Origin: Pycnococcus provasolii
Taxonomy: Eukaryota > Chlorophyta > Pseudoscourfieldiophyceae > Pseudoscourfieldiales > Pycnococcaceae
Length of the DNA stretch: 64,000 bases
Direction: 5' to 3'
Assembly (NCBI GenBank): GCA_938743325.2
Contig: OW568896.1
Span: 1 to 64,000, forward strand
This document shows positions 37,627 through 47,300 of the stretch, piece by piece. The translations under genes were made by a program, and so were the position numbers. Each line of letters starts with the position of its first letter. Position 1 is the stretch's first letter. Under the pieces are notes generated by a model. That model did no database searches. It saw only the letters and a program-made list of their open reading frames with translations, and was not told where the DNA came from.

Positions 37627-38277
37627 ATGGCCGCGGTGGTGGTTGGTCTCTCAGGGAGGAGGATTAATCTCTCGGGGTGGCCTCGGCCTTACATGCTCCT
37701 CTTTTTAATCATTGTGTCCTTGGTCACGGCGACTCCAATAGGCGCGTCCTTGACGACAGGCACGTCCATATCCGCCGCAGTCGCGTCGGCGAACCTGTTT
37801 GAGAAGAAAACGCAAAAGTCAAACATACAAACCATTCAGCCGGCGGCGATCCTTGAAACGCGACGAGGTGTCCTCATCGTTGGAACGCCGGCGCTCTTCG
37901 ACTCGTCCGGATGCTCGTCCAAAAGCATCGCGTCGTACGTCAAAGACGCGCACAAAATTAAGAGGTTCGTCGACGACGTCGTCGTCGTCGCCACCGAAGA
38001 CGCGCACTCCATGGAGGCGTGGGGCAGGCAAAACAACGCCGCGAACAAGGTGCGCGTGCTCGCAGACCCCGACGGCAGCTTCGTTAAGGCGGTCGGACTT
38101 ACCGTGAACCTGCCGGAACTGGGAGGTCTGCGTGCCAAGCGGTTCGCCATGCGCGTCGAGAAGGGGGTCGTCAAGGACCTCGTCGTCGAGGATGACTCTC
38201 ACAACTGCGACAAGACGCTCGCACCACACGTGCTTAAGAACGTCTTCAAGCTGCGCGAGGACAAAGACGAACTGTGA
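37627..38277 (+). CDS. Peroxiredoxin-5-like protein with an altered catalytic loop, 216 aa
   Basis: The start is the ATG at 37627 (MAAVVVGLSGRR); an N-terminal hydrophobic stretch (MLLFLIIVSLVTA) suggests a signal anchor or targeting segment. The Prx5/AHP1 pattern is clear: MEAWGRQNNAANKVRVLADPDGSFVKAVGL and RAKRFAMRVEKGVVKDLVVED. The canonical PGAFTPTC loop is instead TPALFDSSGC, with one extra residue and no Thr in the usual place. The Cys of SSGC could still be the peroxidatic one, and DSHNC supplies a candidate resolving Cys. Either the enzyme has shifted chemistry or it is a non-peroxidase relative. It lies tail to tail with the hydrolase gene, 66 bp apart. Confidence 0.75.
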   Translation: MAAVVVGLSGRRINLSGWPRPYMLLFLIIVSLVTATPIGASLTTGTSISAAVASANLFEKKTQKSNIQTIQPAAILETRRGVLIVGTPALFDSSGCSSKSIASYVKDAHKIKRFVDDVVVVATEDAHSMEAWGRQNNAANKVRVLADPDGSFVKAVGLTVNLPELGGLRAKRFAMRVEKGVVKDLVVEDDSHNCDKTLAPHVLKNVFKLREDKDEL

Positions 38278-38343
38278 GAAACGCGCGAACGAACGAACGA
38301 ACGAAGCATACATATAATGTTACATGACACGTCGTCAAACCCG

Positions 38344-39294
38344 TTATTGCCCTCCACACTGCGCCAACACCTCCTCGAGCGCCGCCGTGATTTCGTTCAG
38401 GTGCTGCTCGCTCGAAAGGCGGTGGTCTGCGCCCTGAATCAGCCGCAGCGTGCTGTTTTGCACTCCAAGGTGTTCCATGAGAGCGACGCTCCGTTGCCAC
38501 GGAACGTCCACGTCCGCCGTGCCGTGCACGAAGCGCAGCGGGAACGTCGGCGACAGGTTCGAAGGCGGTGGGCGGGTGAGCACGCAGAAGGGAACGGCGT
38601 CGTCGACGAGGTTGCCGTTCAAGATGTACCCGTTGTCGTCGTACTGAGACGGCAGCACGAAACACCCGTCGTCGCGGAAGTGTCCGCCAGGTTCCGTCAA
38701 GAAGGGGGTCGTCGCACCGCCTCGTTTGGCGGCGTCGTACCGTTCTCGCAGGCTGTGTTCGGTGAAGTCGGGCGCCGATGCGACTCCCACCATACCCGCT
38801 ATTTGCTCCGTGCGTGCGTACAGCAGGTGCGTTGCCATCCACCCTCCGAGGGAGCTGCCGACAAGCACGGTGCGTTTGAGCTTCGGTGCATATTCGTCGA
38901 ATACAGCTTCCGCATCGCCAGCCCACGTCGACACGGTCGTTTCGTGGAACGCCGGCCCCTCCGAGTGGCCGTGACCTTGGTAGTCAAATCGCAGGAACGT
39001 CAACGACCGTTCGGCGCACCAGTTCGCTAAATGCGTGCCCTTGATTCCATCCATGGAAGACGCGAGCCCACCAAGGAACATCACGGACGGCGAGTGAGCT
39101 GAACCTGGTGCGAACCGAACCGCAAACTTAACTGAATCAGAATCGGACGCACACGAGGACGACGACGAGGACGAGGACGAGGATCCGAAAGGTAATCCCG
39201 CCGACGCCGCCGACGCCGCCGCAGACGCCGCCGCAGACGCCGTTCCTCCTCCTCCTCTCCGCACGTACGAGAGCGGCGCCACCAGTGTGGACAT
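38344..39294 (-). CDS. Alpha/beta hydrolase (ABHD10-like), 316 aa
   Basis: The start is the ATG at 39294 (MSTLVAPLSYV). A low-complexity Ala/Ser lead (about 20-50) could be a transit peptide. The core has an oxyanion region (FLGGLASSMDG), strand FLRFDYQGHGHSEG, nucleophile elbow VGSSLGGWM (Ser about 145), acid in VHGTADVDVPW and catalytic His in IQGADHRLS. The arrangement matches serine hydrolases such as ABHD10 and bacterial homologues, which act on thioesters or acyl-glucuronides. The substrate cannot be told here. Confidence 0.82.
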   Translation of the reverse strand: MSTLVAPLSYVRRGGGGTASAAASAAASAASAGLPFGSSSSSSSSSSCASDSDSVKFAVRFAPGSAHSPSVMFLGGLASSMDGIKGTHLANWCAERSLTFLRFDYQGHGHSEGPAFHETTVSTWAGDAEAVFDEYAPKLKRTVLVGSSLGGWMATHLLYARTEQIAGMVGVASAPDFTEHSLRERYDAAKRGGATTPFLTEPGGHFRDDGCFVLPSQYDDNGYILNGNLVDDAVPFCVLTRPPPSNLSPTFPLRFVHGTADVDVPWQRSVALMEHLGVQNSTLRLIQGADHRLSSEQHLNEITAALEEVLAQCGGQ

Positions 39295-39644
39295 GGGAAG
39301 CGAGCGAGCAGAAAGATTCAAGAGAGGGAGGGGGCAGATATCAGCCTTAAAATCAGGTGAATTCTGACCACCTCGCACGCACGCCATGCCATGTTGGTTG
39401 TTGACCAGAGGGGTTGACCAGGCTGGGGTCCACGAAAGCTACCTCTTAAACTTTACCCGGGATCATTCCCGACCACGCACGCCGTTGTACAAGCTGGTAT
39501 TTAGAAATGAAATGGCCCTCCCCCCCTCCCCCTCCCTCTCTCATCTTCTCTCATTGATTTGCTTTTACGTGACATATATATTTCTTATAAGAGGTTGTAC
39601 TACAAGTTACTTTACACGATAAGATGTTGTGAGCAATGGTAATG
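39295..39644. other. Spacer between hydrolase start and oxidase end
   Basis: A C/T-rich patch (CCTCCCCCCCTCCCCCTCCC, 39515-39535) is followed by AT-rich DNA. No gene is supported. Confidence 0.5.
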
Positions 39645-40877
39645 CTACTTAGGTCGCACGAGCTCGCGGCCGCGTTCGCGCAGCTCCTTCGTGGTGCGGC
39701 AACCTAGCAGACCCATGGCGCGACGAAGCTCGTCGTCGAGCATGTCCACCGCACGACGCACGCCACGCGAACCGCCAGCCGCCAGGCCGTACAGGTACGC
39801 CTTTCCGATGCCGACTGAACTCGCACCGAGAGCGAGCGCCTTCGCAATGTCCGTGCCACGCATCACGCCACCGTCCATGATCACCTCGACGTCGTCGCCG
39901 ACGGCATCGCGAATCTCCGGCAGCACCGAGATGGGTGGCGGCGCAGTTTCGAGCTGTCGCCCGCCATGATTGCTGATCCAGATGGTACTAAATCCGTGAT
40001 CGAGCGCCTTGACGGCGTCATCCGCACGCACGACACCCTTCAGCGCGAGCTGACCGCCCCACTCGCTCGCAATCCACTCCGCTTCTTGCCACGTGAAGTC
40101 AGGCGCAAACTGCCTGTTGATGTAATAGGACATCGCCTCCGCAGGTAGATCATTCGCGATGTTCGCGTAAGTGTACGTTGGATTCGTCAGGTAATCCCAC
40201 GTCCATGCAGGTCGCTTGATCGCCTCGACGATTTGCTTCACGGAGTAGTCAGGAGGCACGGAGAAGCCGTTACGTTTGTCTCTCTCGCGGTTTCCAAACC
40301 AAGTCAAGTCGGCGGTAAGAGCGACGGCGTCGTATCCCGCTTCTCGAGCGGCTGCGAGCAGGTCACGGTTGAGTCCTCTATCCTTAAAGAGGTAGAGCTG
40401 GAAGCACTTTGGCAGAGACGCCGGGTGGTGTTTAGCGACATCCGCGATGCTTGTCGTTGCTAGTGAACTTAGTGAGAATAGCATGTTTTTCTCCGCCGCG
40501 ACACTTGCCGACGCAAGTTCGCCTTCTGTGTGCCACATGCGGTGTCCCGCGGTGGGACACATGAAGAACGGCAAACTGACATCCCTGTTGAAGATTTTCG
40601 TCCTCAAGTCAAGCGTCTCCGGCGAGTTTCCTGCGAGCACGTGGTAGTGGAGGTGGTAGTCCGAGTACGCCGACCTCGAGCGAGCTAGCGCGATTTCGTC
40701 GTCGGCGCCACCGTCCAGATAGTCGAAGCACATGCGGTGCGTTCGCAGTTTCGCGGCTTCTCTTAAGTCCCAGACGTTGGCAGCTCGTTCGAGTCTGCTC
40801 TTAGGAGCGGCGTTCACGAGCGGCGTGACGAGCGGGATGAATAAGCGCAGGAGCGACGTCGGGACGTATCTGTGCAT
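39645..40877 (-). CDS. FMN-dependent 2-hydroxyacid oxidase/dehydrogenase, 410 aa
   Basis: It oxidises an (S)-2-hydroxyacid such as L-lactate or glycolate to the 2-oxoacid using FMN. The ATG at 40877 (MHRYVPTSLLRLF) is used because the longer frame starts with TTG. The fold is complete: FDYLDGGADDE near the N-terminus, FFMCPTAGHRMWH, CFQLYLFKDR, ALTADLTWFGNRERDKRNGF, the active-site SNHGGRQLE (His about 303) and the FMN-phosphate loop DGGVMRGTDIAKALALGA. The long loop and sequence look closer to bacterial LldD/mandelate-dehydrogenase types than to plant peroxisomal glycolate oxidase. There is no C-terminal SKL (it ends VRPK). The N-terminal Arg/hydrophobic stretch may direct it to mitochondria. 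Confidence 0.9.
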   Translation of the reverse strand: MHRYVPTSLLRLFIPLVTPLVNAAPKSRLERAANVWDLREAAKLRTHRMCFDYLDGGADDEIALARSRSAYSDYHLHYHVLAGNSPETLDLRTKIFNRDVSLPFFMCPTAGHRMWHTEGELASASVAAEKNMLFSLSSLATTSIADVAKHHPASLPKCFQLYLFKDRGLNRDLLAAAREAGYDAVALTADLTWFGNRERDKRNGFSVPPDYSVKQIVEAIKRPAWTWDYLTNPTYTYANIANDLPAEAMSYYINRQFAPDFTWQEAEWIASEWGGQLALKGVVRADDAVKALDHGFSTIWISNHGGRQLETAPPPISVLPEIRDAVGDDVEVIMDGGVMRGTDIAKALALGASSVGIGKAYLYGLAAGGSRGVRRAVDMLDDELRRAMGLLGCRTTKELRERGRELVRPK

Positions 40878-41099
40878 GGCTGATGAACAGACGTCGGTGA
40901 TGATGAACCGGTGTGAAAAACTCCTCCAAATCAAGATATTTAGTTTTTATTTTTGTGTCGACCTTTCATCCCGTTGTTTCGTGTTGACCACCTTTTTCGT
41001 CAAGAATTGTGATCCAGGGAATAAAAACACGATTTTAGTCGGAGCTCATCCCTCTGTACGGGGATACTTCATTTAATGGTAATTGTTATCGGGCCCGGA

Positions 41100-41880
41100 A
41101 TTCCGGACCCTTGATGGATGGAGCGCACGGGGCCCGACGGGCTCGCCACGGAGGCGTCGCCGGGTGGACACTCTACTTGGCGTGTCAGAAGGTGCCGAAG
41201 GTTCTCGAGAAGCACCCTTATTACGTCCTCATCGTGATCCTCCCGGTGAACAAGAAGCGCAACATGTGCACTCAGCACGTGTGACGACTTTACCGGTATG
41301 TCCGGTATCTTCGAGGTGCGAGTTTTTCCTCGAGCACGCGCACAGCGTGCGGGTCACGAGGTGTGGCAAATACGGCCGCTTCGCAGCGAACACTGACGTC
41401 GACGCAGGGAGAGAGATCTCCCTGAGCCGCCGTGCTGGCAGGTGTGGATCCGATTTGGTTCATGTAGGGCGCTTCGAGCTCGGCGAACATGTCGTCTGTG
41501 AGCGGCGGGATGTACCACTTGTAGGAGCTCGCCAGCCGGCGTTCTGCGTAGTAGCTTGCAGTGAGGGGCATGCGGTGGAAAAACACAAACCCGAGTTCCC
41601 GAGCTCTCCTCATTAGGGTTCCCAGCGACATAACCCTAACTGGCAACTTCTGGATCACCTTGGACAAGTTGTGACGTCATGCCTGAACTAGACCACTCAA
41701 AACCTCCGCTATTCGTACCGTCTAAACGCTCTTACAACGATTTCGTTTTGGCATGGCGCGGCCACTCGCGAAAGCGAAACTACTCGCAGTTGTTGGATTG
41801 GGCAGAGCACCCGGAAAACGCACCGGAAGCGCTCACTCAACAGCAGCAGACGCGGATTCAACATCGGGGCATACTCTTTT
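41100..41880. pseudogene. Decayed or fragmented unrecognised gene(s)
   Basis: Several short frames here look more protein-like than chance. One is a plus frame ending at about 41283 (TLYLACQKVPKVLEKHPYY). Another is the plus frame carrying VTRCGKYGRFAANTD (41353-41397), shared with 36492-36536. A third is a minus frame at 41290-41667 (SYYAERRLASSYKWYIPPL), and the last is a plus frame from 41679 (MPELDHSKPPLFVPSKRSYN). None is a convincing whole gene. CATTAGGG and ATAACCCTAAC telomere-like bits lie near 41612-41640. I read it as a mosaic of gene relics. Confidence 0.35.
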
Positions 41881-41926
41881 TCTTTTCTTTTCTACTTAAA
41901 GGTTTATTCTCTTCACCCCCCCCACT

Positions 41927-41971
41927 TCCACCCCAAGGGGTTTCAGAATTAGGGTTATGTCTAGGGTTACG
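41927..41971 (+). repeat. Partial copy of the subtelomeric junction repeat
   Basis: CTTCCACCCCAAGGGGTTTC and the following AGAATTAGGG match the 40-bp unit at 30286-30367. They are followed by two degenerate AGGGTTA steps and ACGGGTTCC, resembling 285-345 at the window start. It sits in the 5' leader of the nucleoporin-like gene. Confidence 0.8.
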
Positions 41972-42062
41972 GGTTCCGGGGGGAGATTTCGCGCCCCTTC
42001 TTTTTCCGCCGCCCCATTCTCCTTCTTTCTCTCCTTCGCGAGCGAGCGAGCGAGCCTCAGCC

Positions 42063-45000
42063 ATGGCGCGCAGCAAAGGCAAAGGCAGCAGCAGCTCCTC
42101 CAGTGCAGTTCTTCTCAAGTCTCCGGTGCCTCTCTCTCTGCGCAGTGCTCTGCTGAACGCGCAGACCTCTGGTTCACTACTGGGGTCCCGAGGTTCTCCT
42201 CCTTTGCCTGTTCCTTTTGTCATTCTTGGCTCTCTCCTTGGTGATGTGGCGCACGTAGTACCTCATGGCTCGTTGGCGTTCCTGTGGACATGTGCGGGGG
42301 GATCCTCCAACCTCATGCTCGACCCGGTGGAAGTGGACGTCATGCCGGCACTCCTGGTGGGATCAGACGGATCAGAAACGACACAAACGGCCACTTCGGC
42401 GTACATAGCGGCGTCGTTCGCAATACCAACGAGCAAAGACGAGTGCTGCTTCGTCGCTGTCACGAACGCAAACAGAGCTGCCATATGGCCAGCAGTCAAA
42501 CTAAGTGGAAGACAAAGCAAGATGCGAGCGTCGCCAACTGTCGCGGCGGGTGTGCACGACGCCGTCGCGACTAACCTGAGTGCGGCGTGCGCATTCAAAT
42601 CGGGAAGGCGCGTCGTCGTCATCGCCGGCGACGCCACGGGCGCGCTGCGCAGACTCACAGTCTCGCTCGACGCCGTGGACGACGACGTCGCGCAGACAAG
42701 TGACGGACGCTGGTGGCCGCTGAAGGCGGACGGCACAGACGCGGCGGCGCACGCTGCACACGGAGGAGGCGGTGGCGGTCTCATCGGATACGTGGGCTCG
42801 TGGCTCACCAAAGGATCCACGCAGGGAAGCAGGGCGCAGCCTGCCACGTCTGACGCATCTCCCGCCGTATGGATGGCGGCGGCGACGACGCCGGCGAACA
42901 ACCACAATGCGGCGAATGTCGTGCTCGTGACAGCTGAGGGTGCCGCCGAAGGTTGGCACGTCGAAGAGACTGGGCATGGTGCGACGCGCTCGTGGTCCGT
43001 CGCCCTTTCCGGCGAAATGCGACGCGCCGCCGCCGAGGCTGCGGAAGCTGGCGCCATCGACGAGACTCACGTGTGGACCGTGGCTGCCGTGGAGCTGCCA
43101 GGCGTAAATGATGGCACGTCTCGACGCGTTCTCGTGGTACTCGCGGCGAGCGCAGGCGGAGAGGTGGAGGGTGCACGCGCACAGCTGTCGCTGCACGCCG
43201 TGGACGTGTTTCGCTCAGGCGAATCACGCCTTGCGTACGTACGCCGGCTTGCTCACGGCGCCCACGTGTTTGGAGCAGGTGGCGTTGCCGAGCTGCGCGC
43301 GACGCGTATCGTGGTTGCAGGTTCCAGCGGCAGCGGCAGCATGCAAAGCGCACCAGTTGTCGTGCTGACGCCCATGGGCGTTCCGGTTCTGTGCTCGGGG
43401 ACGCTTCATGCGTCGATTGCGCCGCTGGCGCCGCCTCCTGGGGCATCCAGTGCACTGCACTGGGGTGCCGTTGCCGTCGCATACGACGACGAGCCTGCAG
43501 CTGCGTCGTACCCGTGGACAGTGCTTAGCCTACACAGCGGCGTGGTGGCTTGCGCGTCGCCGAGCACGAGTGCCATCGATGCGGGGAGCATGCAGGAGGC
43601 GATGCCGTCGTCGTCGTCGTCGCTTGCGAATGCAGTCGCCGATGTCCACGACGCGACTGCCAGCGCTTCCCTTGCATCCTCCGGCTCGCGTCCTCTCATC
43701 GCATCGGTCGCCGAGGCATTCGCGGAGTGGTCAGATGCGCCGAGCGAGGCGGCACGCTCCGCCGCGGCGAGCCATGCCTCGAAGCGCCTGCGTCGCGCGC
43801 TTACCACCAGTGGGGGTGTCGCCCTTTCGCTCTTTGCGCAACATGCCGCAGACGCTTTACCCAAGGCATTTGGAGCATCCGATGCTGACGGCGACGCCGA
43901 CATGGAGGTGGCTGATGATGATGTTGGTTCTCCGTCGTCCGCCGGTGCCGTGCATTCGCTGCGACTGGCTCTCGACGCGCTGCGCGCGAAGCGTGCATCC
44001 GCGGAGCAGTACGCGTTGTTTCTGCGATCCGCGCCCGGTGTGTCCGACGCGATGAGCCAGCACGCTTTGGCATACATTGCAGAGCTTGGCGCGAAAATAG
44101 CCGCGCTGGAGTCTTTGTGCGGGTACCATGTGCGGCTAGCGGAGGCGGCAGCCGGCGCACCATCTGCGGCACTAGCCCCACGAGCCGTCAGCGCTGCATC
44201 TACGGAGTTCAACGCTCTTGACACTCTCGTGCTGTCCGCTGCGAAAGCCGTGCCAGGAGGTGGTGCGTCTGCACCCGGAGGCGCGCCATCGCTGCCCCCT
44301 CGCGCTGCGTTCTACGCGAATGCAAGCGGCGCACTCGAGGCGCTAGCACGCAGTTCCGCGGAGACGTGCAGAGGCAACAGCTCGACCGAAGATGCGATCG
44401 CCGCGGCGCGCGCTCTTCTATTCGCGTTCGAGGCGAGCGATGCCGAGCACATGGAGGCGGCGGTGGCGGCGGAGCTGCGAGTGTCCGCCCCCACGAGCGG
44501 CGGCGCCGTGGCTGGGATGCCGTTCGGCGCACCGGAAAGGCAGCTTCTGCTTCGTTGGGATCGAAGGAGTTCGTTCCGCGCGGCATTCGCCGCCCTCGCG
44601 CCTGCCCTGTCGTCCGCCGCTCGCGCAAATGTCAAGGCGATGGGCGATTCCGCCGGCGGCGAGCTGTCCAGCCTGAATCGGGCATGCCGCGACGTTGCCG
44701 AGCGATGGCTCGCTGCTTGCCAGGCACACGTCGCGTGCTGCGTACTCGACTCGGATGCTTTCGGTAGCATCGAGGAAGCGCGTCACGGGTGGGCGAAGGC
44801 AAAGCGCGTTGGACTGCACGCGGCGGCGCGTGTGGCGCTTGCACAGCACCTGTGCCGTGTCGAGGCTGCGAGTGGTGGCGCGGCAGCACCAGCCAACGTG
44901 AACGATCTGGTGGCACCCTTCCTGCGTCTTTCGCGCGAACACGCAGCTTGGGACACTGCTCTTGCCTGCTTCGACTACGCCGGCGACGATGCCAGCATAG

Positions 45001-45464
45001 CGTCGTGGTTGGCGGAGGAGCGCGCGGGTGGACTCGGCTCCAACTCCACCGCGTCGTCGTCGTGCGTCCCGTCGTCGGATCCCCTCGAGGCGCGCGCGAG
45101 TGTGCCCGGCGCTCTCTCGCGCCTGCTTTCGCCCGTGGAGGCTGTATCGGCTGAGGCGGTGGGTGCCGAGTCGTTTGCTTCGCACGTCCTGCGAAGCCGG
45201 CGAGCGCTCGGGCGATCTTCATGGTGCCTTGGACTGCATGGCGAAGCGAGGCATGCTCTCTACGACGCTTTGGTGGCGGCGGAGCGCATCTCGCCGGGTG
45301 GTGAGCCACCTCTTTGGGTGCTGGGCGTTCAGTGCGAGGTGGTGGACGGTGACGTTCAGGAGAATCTCAAGCTGCGCGCGTCAAAGGCATCCACTACGGC
45401 GAAGGCTGATCGGTATCGAGCTATCGCGCTCATCTGCGAGGCTATGAGTGATAACAGTCGATGA
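42063..45464 (+). CDS. Nup133-like nucleoporin, 1133 aa
   Basis: The start is the ATG at 42063 (MARSKGKGSSSSS). The frame runs on upstream to 41679, but the intervening DNA is the junction repeat and a pyrimidine tract. The N-terminal half (to about 540) has the strand-rich propeller pattern of Nup133-class proteins, including a LIGYVGSWLTKG element and the WHVEETGHGATRSWSV segment that parallels human Nup133. The C-terminal half is Ala-rich and helical, as in the alpha-solenoid that binds Nup107 in the Y-complex. The gene is unusually GC- and Ala-rich. The assignment rests on a few aligned segments; another propeller-solenoid nucleoporin is possible. Confidence 0.55.
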   Translation: MARSKGKGSSSSSSAVLLKSPVPLSLRSALLNAQTSGSLLGSRGSPPLPVPFVILGSLLGDVAHVVPHGSLAFLWTCAGGSSNLMLDPVEVDVMPALLVGSDGSETTQTATSAYIAASFAIPTSKDECCFVAVTNANRAAIWPAVKLSGRQSKMRASPTVAAGVHDAVATNLSAACAFKSGRRVVVIAGDATGALRRLTVSLDAVDDDVAQTSDGRWWPLKADGTDAAAHAAHGGGGGGLIGYVGSWLTKGSTQGSRAQPATSDASPAVWMAAATTPANNHNAANVVLVTAEGAAEGWHVEETGHGATRSWSVALSGEMRRAAAEAAEAGAIDETHVWTVAAVELPGVNDGTSRRVLVVLAASAGGEVEGARAQLSLHAVDVFRSGESRLAYVRRLAHGAHVFGAGGVAELRATRIVVAGSSGSGSMQSAPVVVLTPMGVPVLCSGTLHASIAPLAPPPGASSALHWGAVAVAYDDEPAAASYPWTVLSLHSGVVACASPSTSAIDAGSMQEAMPSSSSSLANAVADVHDATASASLASSGSRPLIASVAEAFAEWSDAPSEAARSAAASHASKRLRRALTTSGGVALSLFAQHAADALPKAFGASDADGDADMEVADDDVGSPSSAGAVHSLRLALDALRAKRASAEQYALFLRSAPGVSDAMSQHALAYIAELGAKIAALESLCGYHVRLAEAAAGAPSAALAPRAVSAASTEFNALDTLVLSAAKAVPGGGASAPGGAPSLPPRAAFYANASGALEALARSSAETCRGNSSTEDAIAAARALLFAFEASDAEHMEAAVAAELRVSAPTSGGAVAGMPFGAPERQLLLRWDRRSSFRAAFAALAPALSSAARANVKAMGDSAGGELSSLNRACRDVAERWLAACQAHVACCVLDSDAFGSIEEARHGWAKAKRVGLHAAARVALAQHLCRVEAASGGAAAPANVNDLVAPFLRLSREHAAWDTALACFDYAGDDASIASWLAEERAGGLGSNSTASSSCVPSSDPLEARASVPGALSRLLSPVEAVSAEAVGAESFASHVLRSRRALGRSSWCLGLHGEARHALYDALVAAERISPGGEPPLWVLGVQCEVVDGDVQENLKLRASKASTTAKADRYRAIALICEAMSDNSR

Positions 45465-45524
45465 ACAACAACACATATAGTAACACAACATTACGCAACA
45501 ACATAGCAACTGTACTCCGTTTTA

Positions 45525-45971
45525 TTATGATTTCGTCGCTGTCTTCGTATTCTGCTTATGCTTTTTGAGCTTCCAGTAGCACAGCAACCGCCCATGCGCC
45601 CTCGCGAGGTCCTCCGCATTTACCATTTTCAGATGATTGTGTCGTACGATTTGTGCTTCAGCATGTACATCAATATCTGCATTCTTCAACAGCTCGATGA
45701 CGACTTTGAGCCGTCCGCGGGCAGCGGCGATGTGCAGAGCCCTCACGTCATGCCACTCCTCGCCGTTGGAGTAACGAACGCGTGCGACGCCGTTGACGTT
45801 GTCTCCCTCCACGATTGCCGTTTGTACGGCAGCCAGTTCGCCACGTGCAGAATGCCAGTGAAGCCGTGGAAAGACTGATGGTATGCCCAACGAGCTGAGC
45901 GGCATTTTCCAGAGTTCCGTGTTCAGGCGATTTCGTGTCTGTGTGCGAGCGGAGGTGGAGCAGGAGGACAT
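45525..45971 (-). CDS. Short ankyrin-type protein, 148 aa
   Basis: The start is the ATG at 45971 (MSSCSTSARTQ). Two ankyrin-like helices pairs are visible: LHWHSARGELAAVQTAIVEG, and RALHIAAARGRLKVVIELLK followed by NADIDVHAEA. The tail is Lys-rich. The gene is lower in GC than its neighbour, with which it is tail to tail (60 bp apart). It is probably a soluble protein-binding module; partner unknown. Confidence 0.6.
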   Translation of the reverse strand: MSSCSTSARTQTRNRLNTELWKMPLSSLGIPSVFPRLHWHSARGELAAVQTAIVEGDNVNGVARVRYSNGEEWHDVRALHIAAARGRLKVVIELLKNADIDVHAEAQIVRHNHLKMVNAEDLARAHGRLLCYWKLKKHKQNTKTATKS

Positions 45972-46299
45972 GATCAACAATGATCAATAAAAGATGATAT
46001 GATATAAGTGGGGAGTGAAATTTTGACAGGTTGAACCGAAGACGTGACCAAAAAAAAACTGATTTTTCGACGGCCCCGTACCAAATTAGTTGAGGAGTTT
46101 GTGAACTCAATTGGGGGTTTCACCATTCCCCTTCCCCCAAAGAAAGGCCCAAAAGCTCAGCCCAATCCATTTTAGAATTTCTGCCCTTTCATCACGTGCG
46201 GGGAAAAGTCCATTTCCCCGAACGAATCCGCCCCTCCGAATTCACGAGTACTGTTGTGTGTGCACCTGCGTGACAGTTCTTGTTTCGATCGATCGATCC
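45972..46299. promoter_or_regulatory. Divergent leader region
   Basis: It lies between the ankyrin-type gene (minus) and the gene at 46300 (plus). It has an A-tract (46050-46057), CAATTGGGGG, and GATCGATCGATCC just before the plus ATG. No gene is seen. Confidence 0.4.
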
Positions 46300-47229
46300 A
46301 TGGCGGCGTCGAGCTATCATCGTTTGGTGAACAAGTCGACGAGAATAATAATTTCACAACAGCACGCCGATCGGAGGACTTCTCGACCGCCTACTGTCAT
46401 CGCATGCACCGCAGCAAGCAGCAGTAGTAGTGGCACCACCATCACATCCTCACCACGCACGACTCATGCTACTACTACTACTAGTACTGCTGCCCCTCCT
46501 CAGGGTTACCCAACAACAACAACGACGACGACGCCTCAGTCAGCATCCGTTGCTACCTCGGCTGCTCCTCTCGTCGCATTTTTAGCCGCCTTCCTCATCT
46601 GGGCGACGCGGTCGACAACAACAGCGCCAGCATCAGCAGCGTCGCGACAATCGTCGAGAACGAGGAAGAGAAGGGATCCGAAGAAAAATCTTACATCCAC
46701 CAACTTCTGGACGAATTTCAACCTCATTCGGGAGGACAGCAACGATCGGCGCGCCACGCCGAATAATCAGCGGCGGAGGAGGACAAGTACCACAACAACA
46801 TCGTCAACAACTCATACGACGAATGGCGCAGTGGTCTTTATGCTCCTTGCGAATGCTGCAGCCGGTCTTGCGCAGCTCATCGCGCGAGCGTGGAGCGCGG
46901 TCGAAAGCCGGCGCGAGCAATCCTTCGAGGATTGGCTCGAGAGACGCCGTCAAGATCGAATTCGCAAGCAGCGTCAGCAAGAGGAGGACTCGGCGCGTGC
47001 GGGCGACGACGAAGGAGACTGGTCGCAATTCGTCACCGCAACTCCTCCTCCTCCACCGCCACAGCAGTACGAGGCACCATCTGCGCCTCCGTTGCCTCCT
47101 CGGATTCGATACCCCGCACCACCGCCTCCGCCAGGCTATCCCCAAATTCAAGTTCAAGAGGACAACGACAATGACAACAACAACAAGAAGAAGAAGAAGT
47201 CATCATCATCATCATGGACATGGTGGTGA
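46300..47229 (+). CDS. Unrecognised protein with Ser/Thr-rich N-terminus and two hydrophobic segments, 309 aa
   Basis: The start is the ATG at 46300 (MAASSYHRLVNKSTR); its Ser/Thr/Ala/Arg-rich lead looks like a plastid or mitochondrial transit peptide. Hydrophobic segments lie near 88-103 (AAPLVAFLAAFLIWA) and 185-205 (GAVVFMLLANAAAGLAQLIA). A charged helix (QSFEDWLERRRQDRIRKQ) and a Pro-rich then Asn/Asp/Lys-rich tail follow. No known domain is recognised. Confidence 0.5.
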   Translation: MAASSYHRLVNKSTRIIISQQHADRRTSRPPTVIACTAASSSSSGTTITSSPRTTHATTTTSTAAPPQGYPTTTTTTTPQSASVATSAAPLVAFLAAFLIWATRSTTTAPASAASRQSSRTRKRRDPKKNLTSTNFWTNFNLIREDSNDRRATPNNQRRRRTSTTTTSSTTHTTNGAVVFMLLANAAAGLAQLIARAWSAVESRREQSFEDWLERRRQDRIRKQRQQEEDSARAGDDEGDWSQFVTATPPPPPPQQYEAPSAPPLPPRIRYPAPPPPPGYPQIQVQEDNDNDNNNKKKKKSSSSSWTWW

Positions 47230-47300
47230 ATCGGGTGGTGAAAAAAACGAAAGGGTGCAACAATTCCAAGAAAAAAAAATTAAAAACAATCAAATCAATT

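Noticed and set aside
41679-42062. N-terminal extension of the nucleoporin-like protein
   Set aside because: The extension crosses the telomere-like junction repeat and a pyrimidine tract; the ATG at 42063 is a better start.
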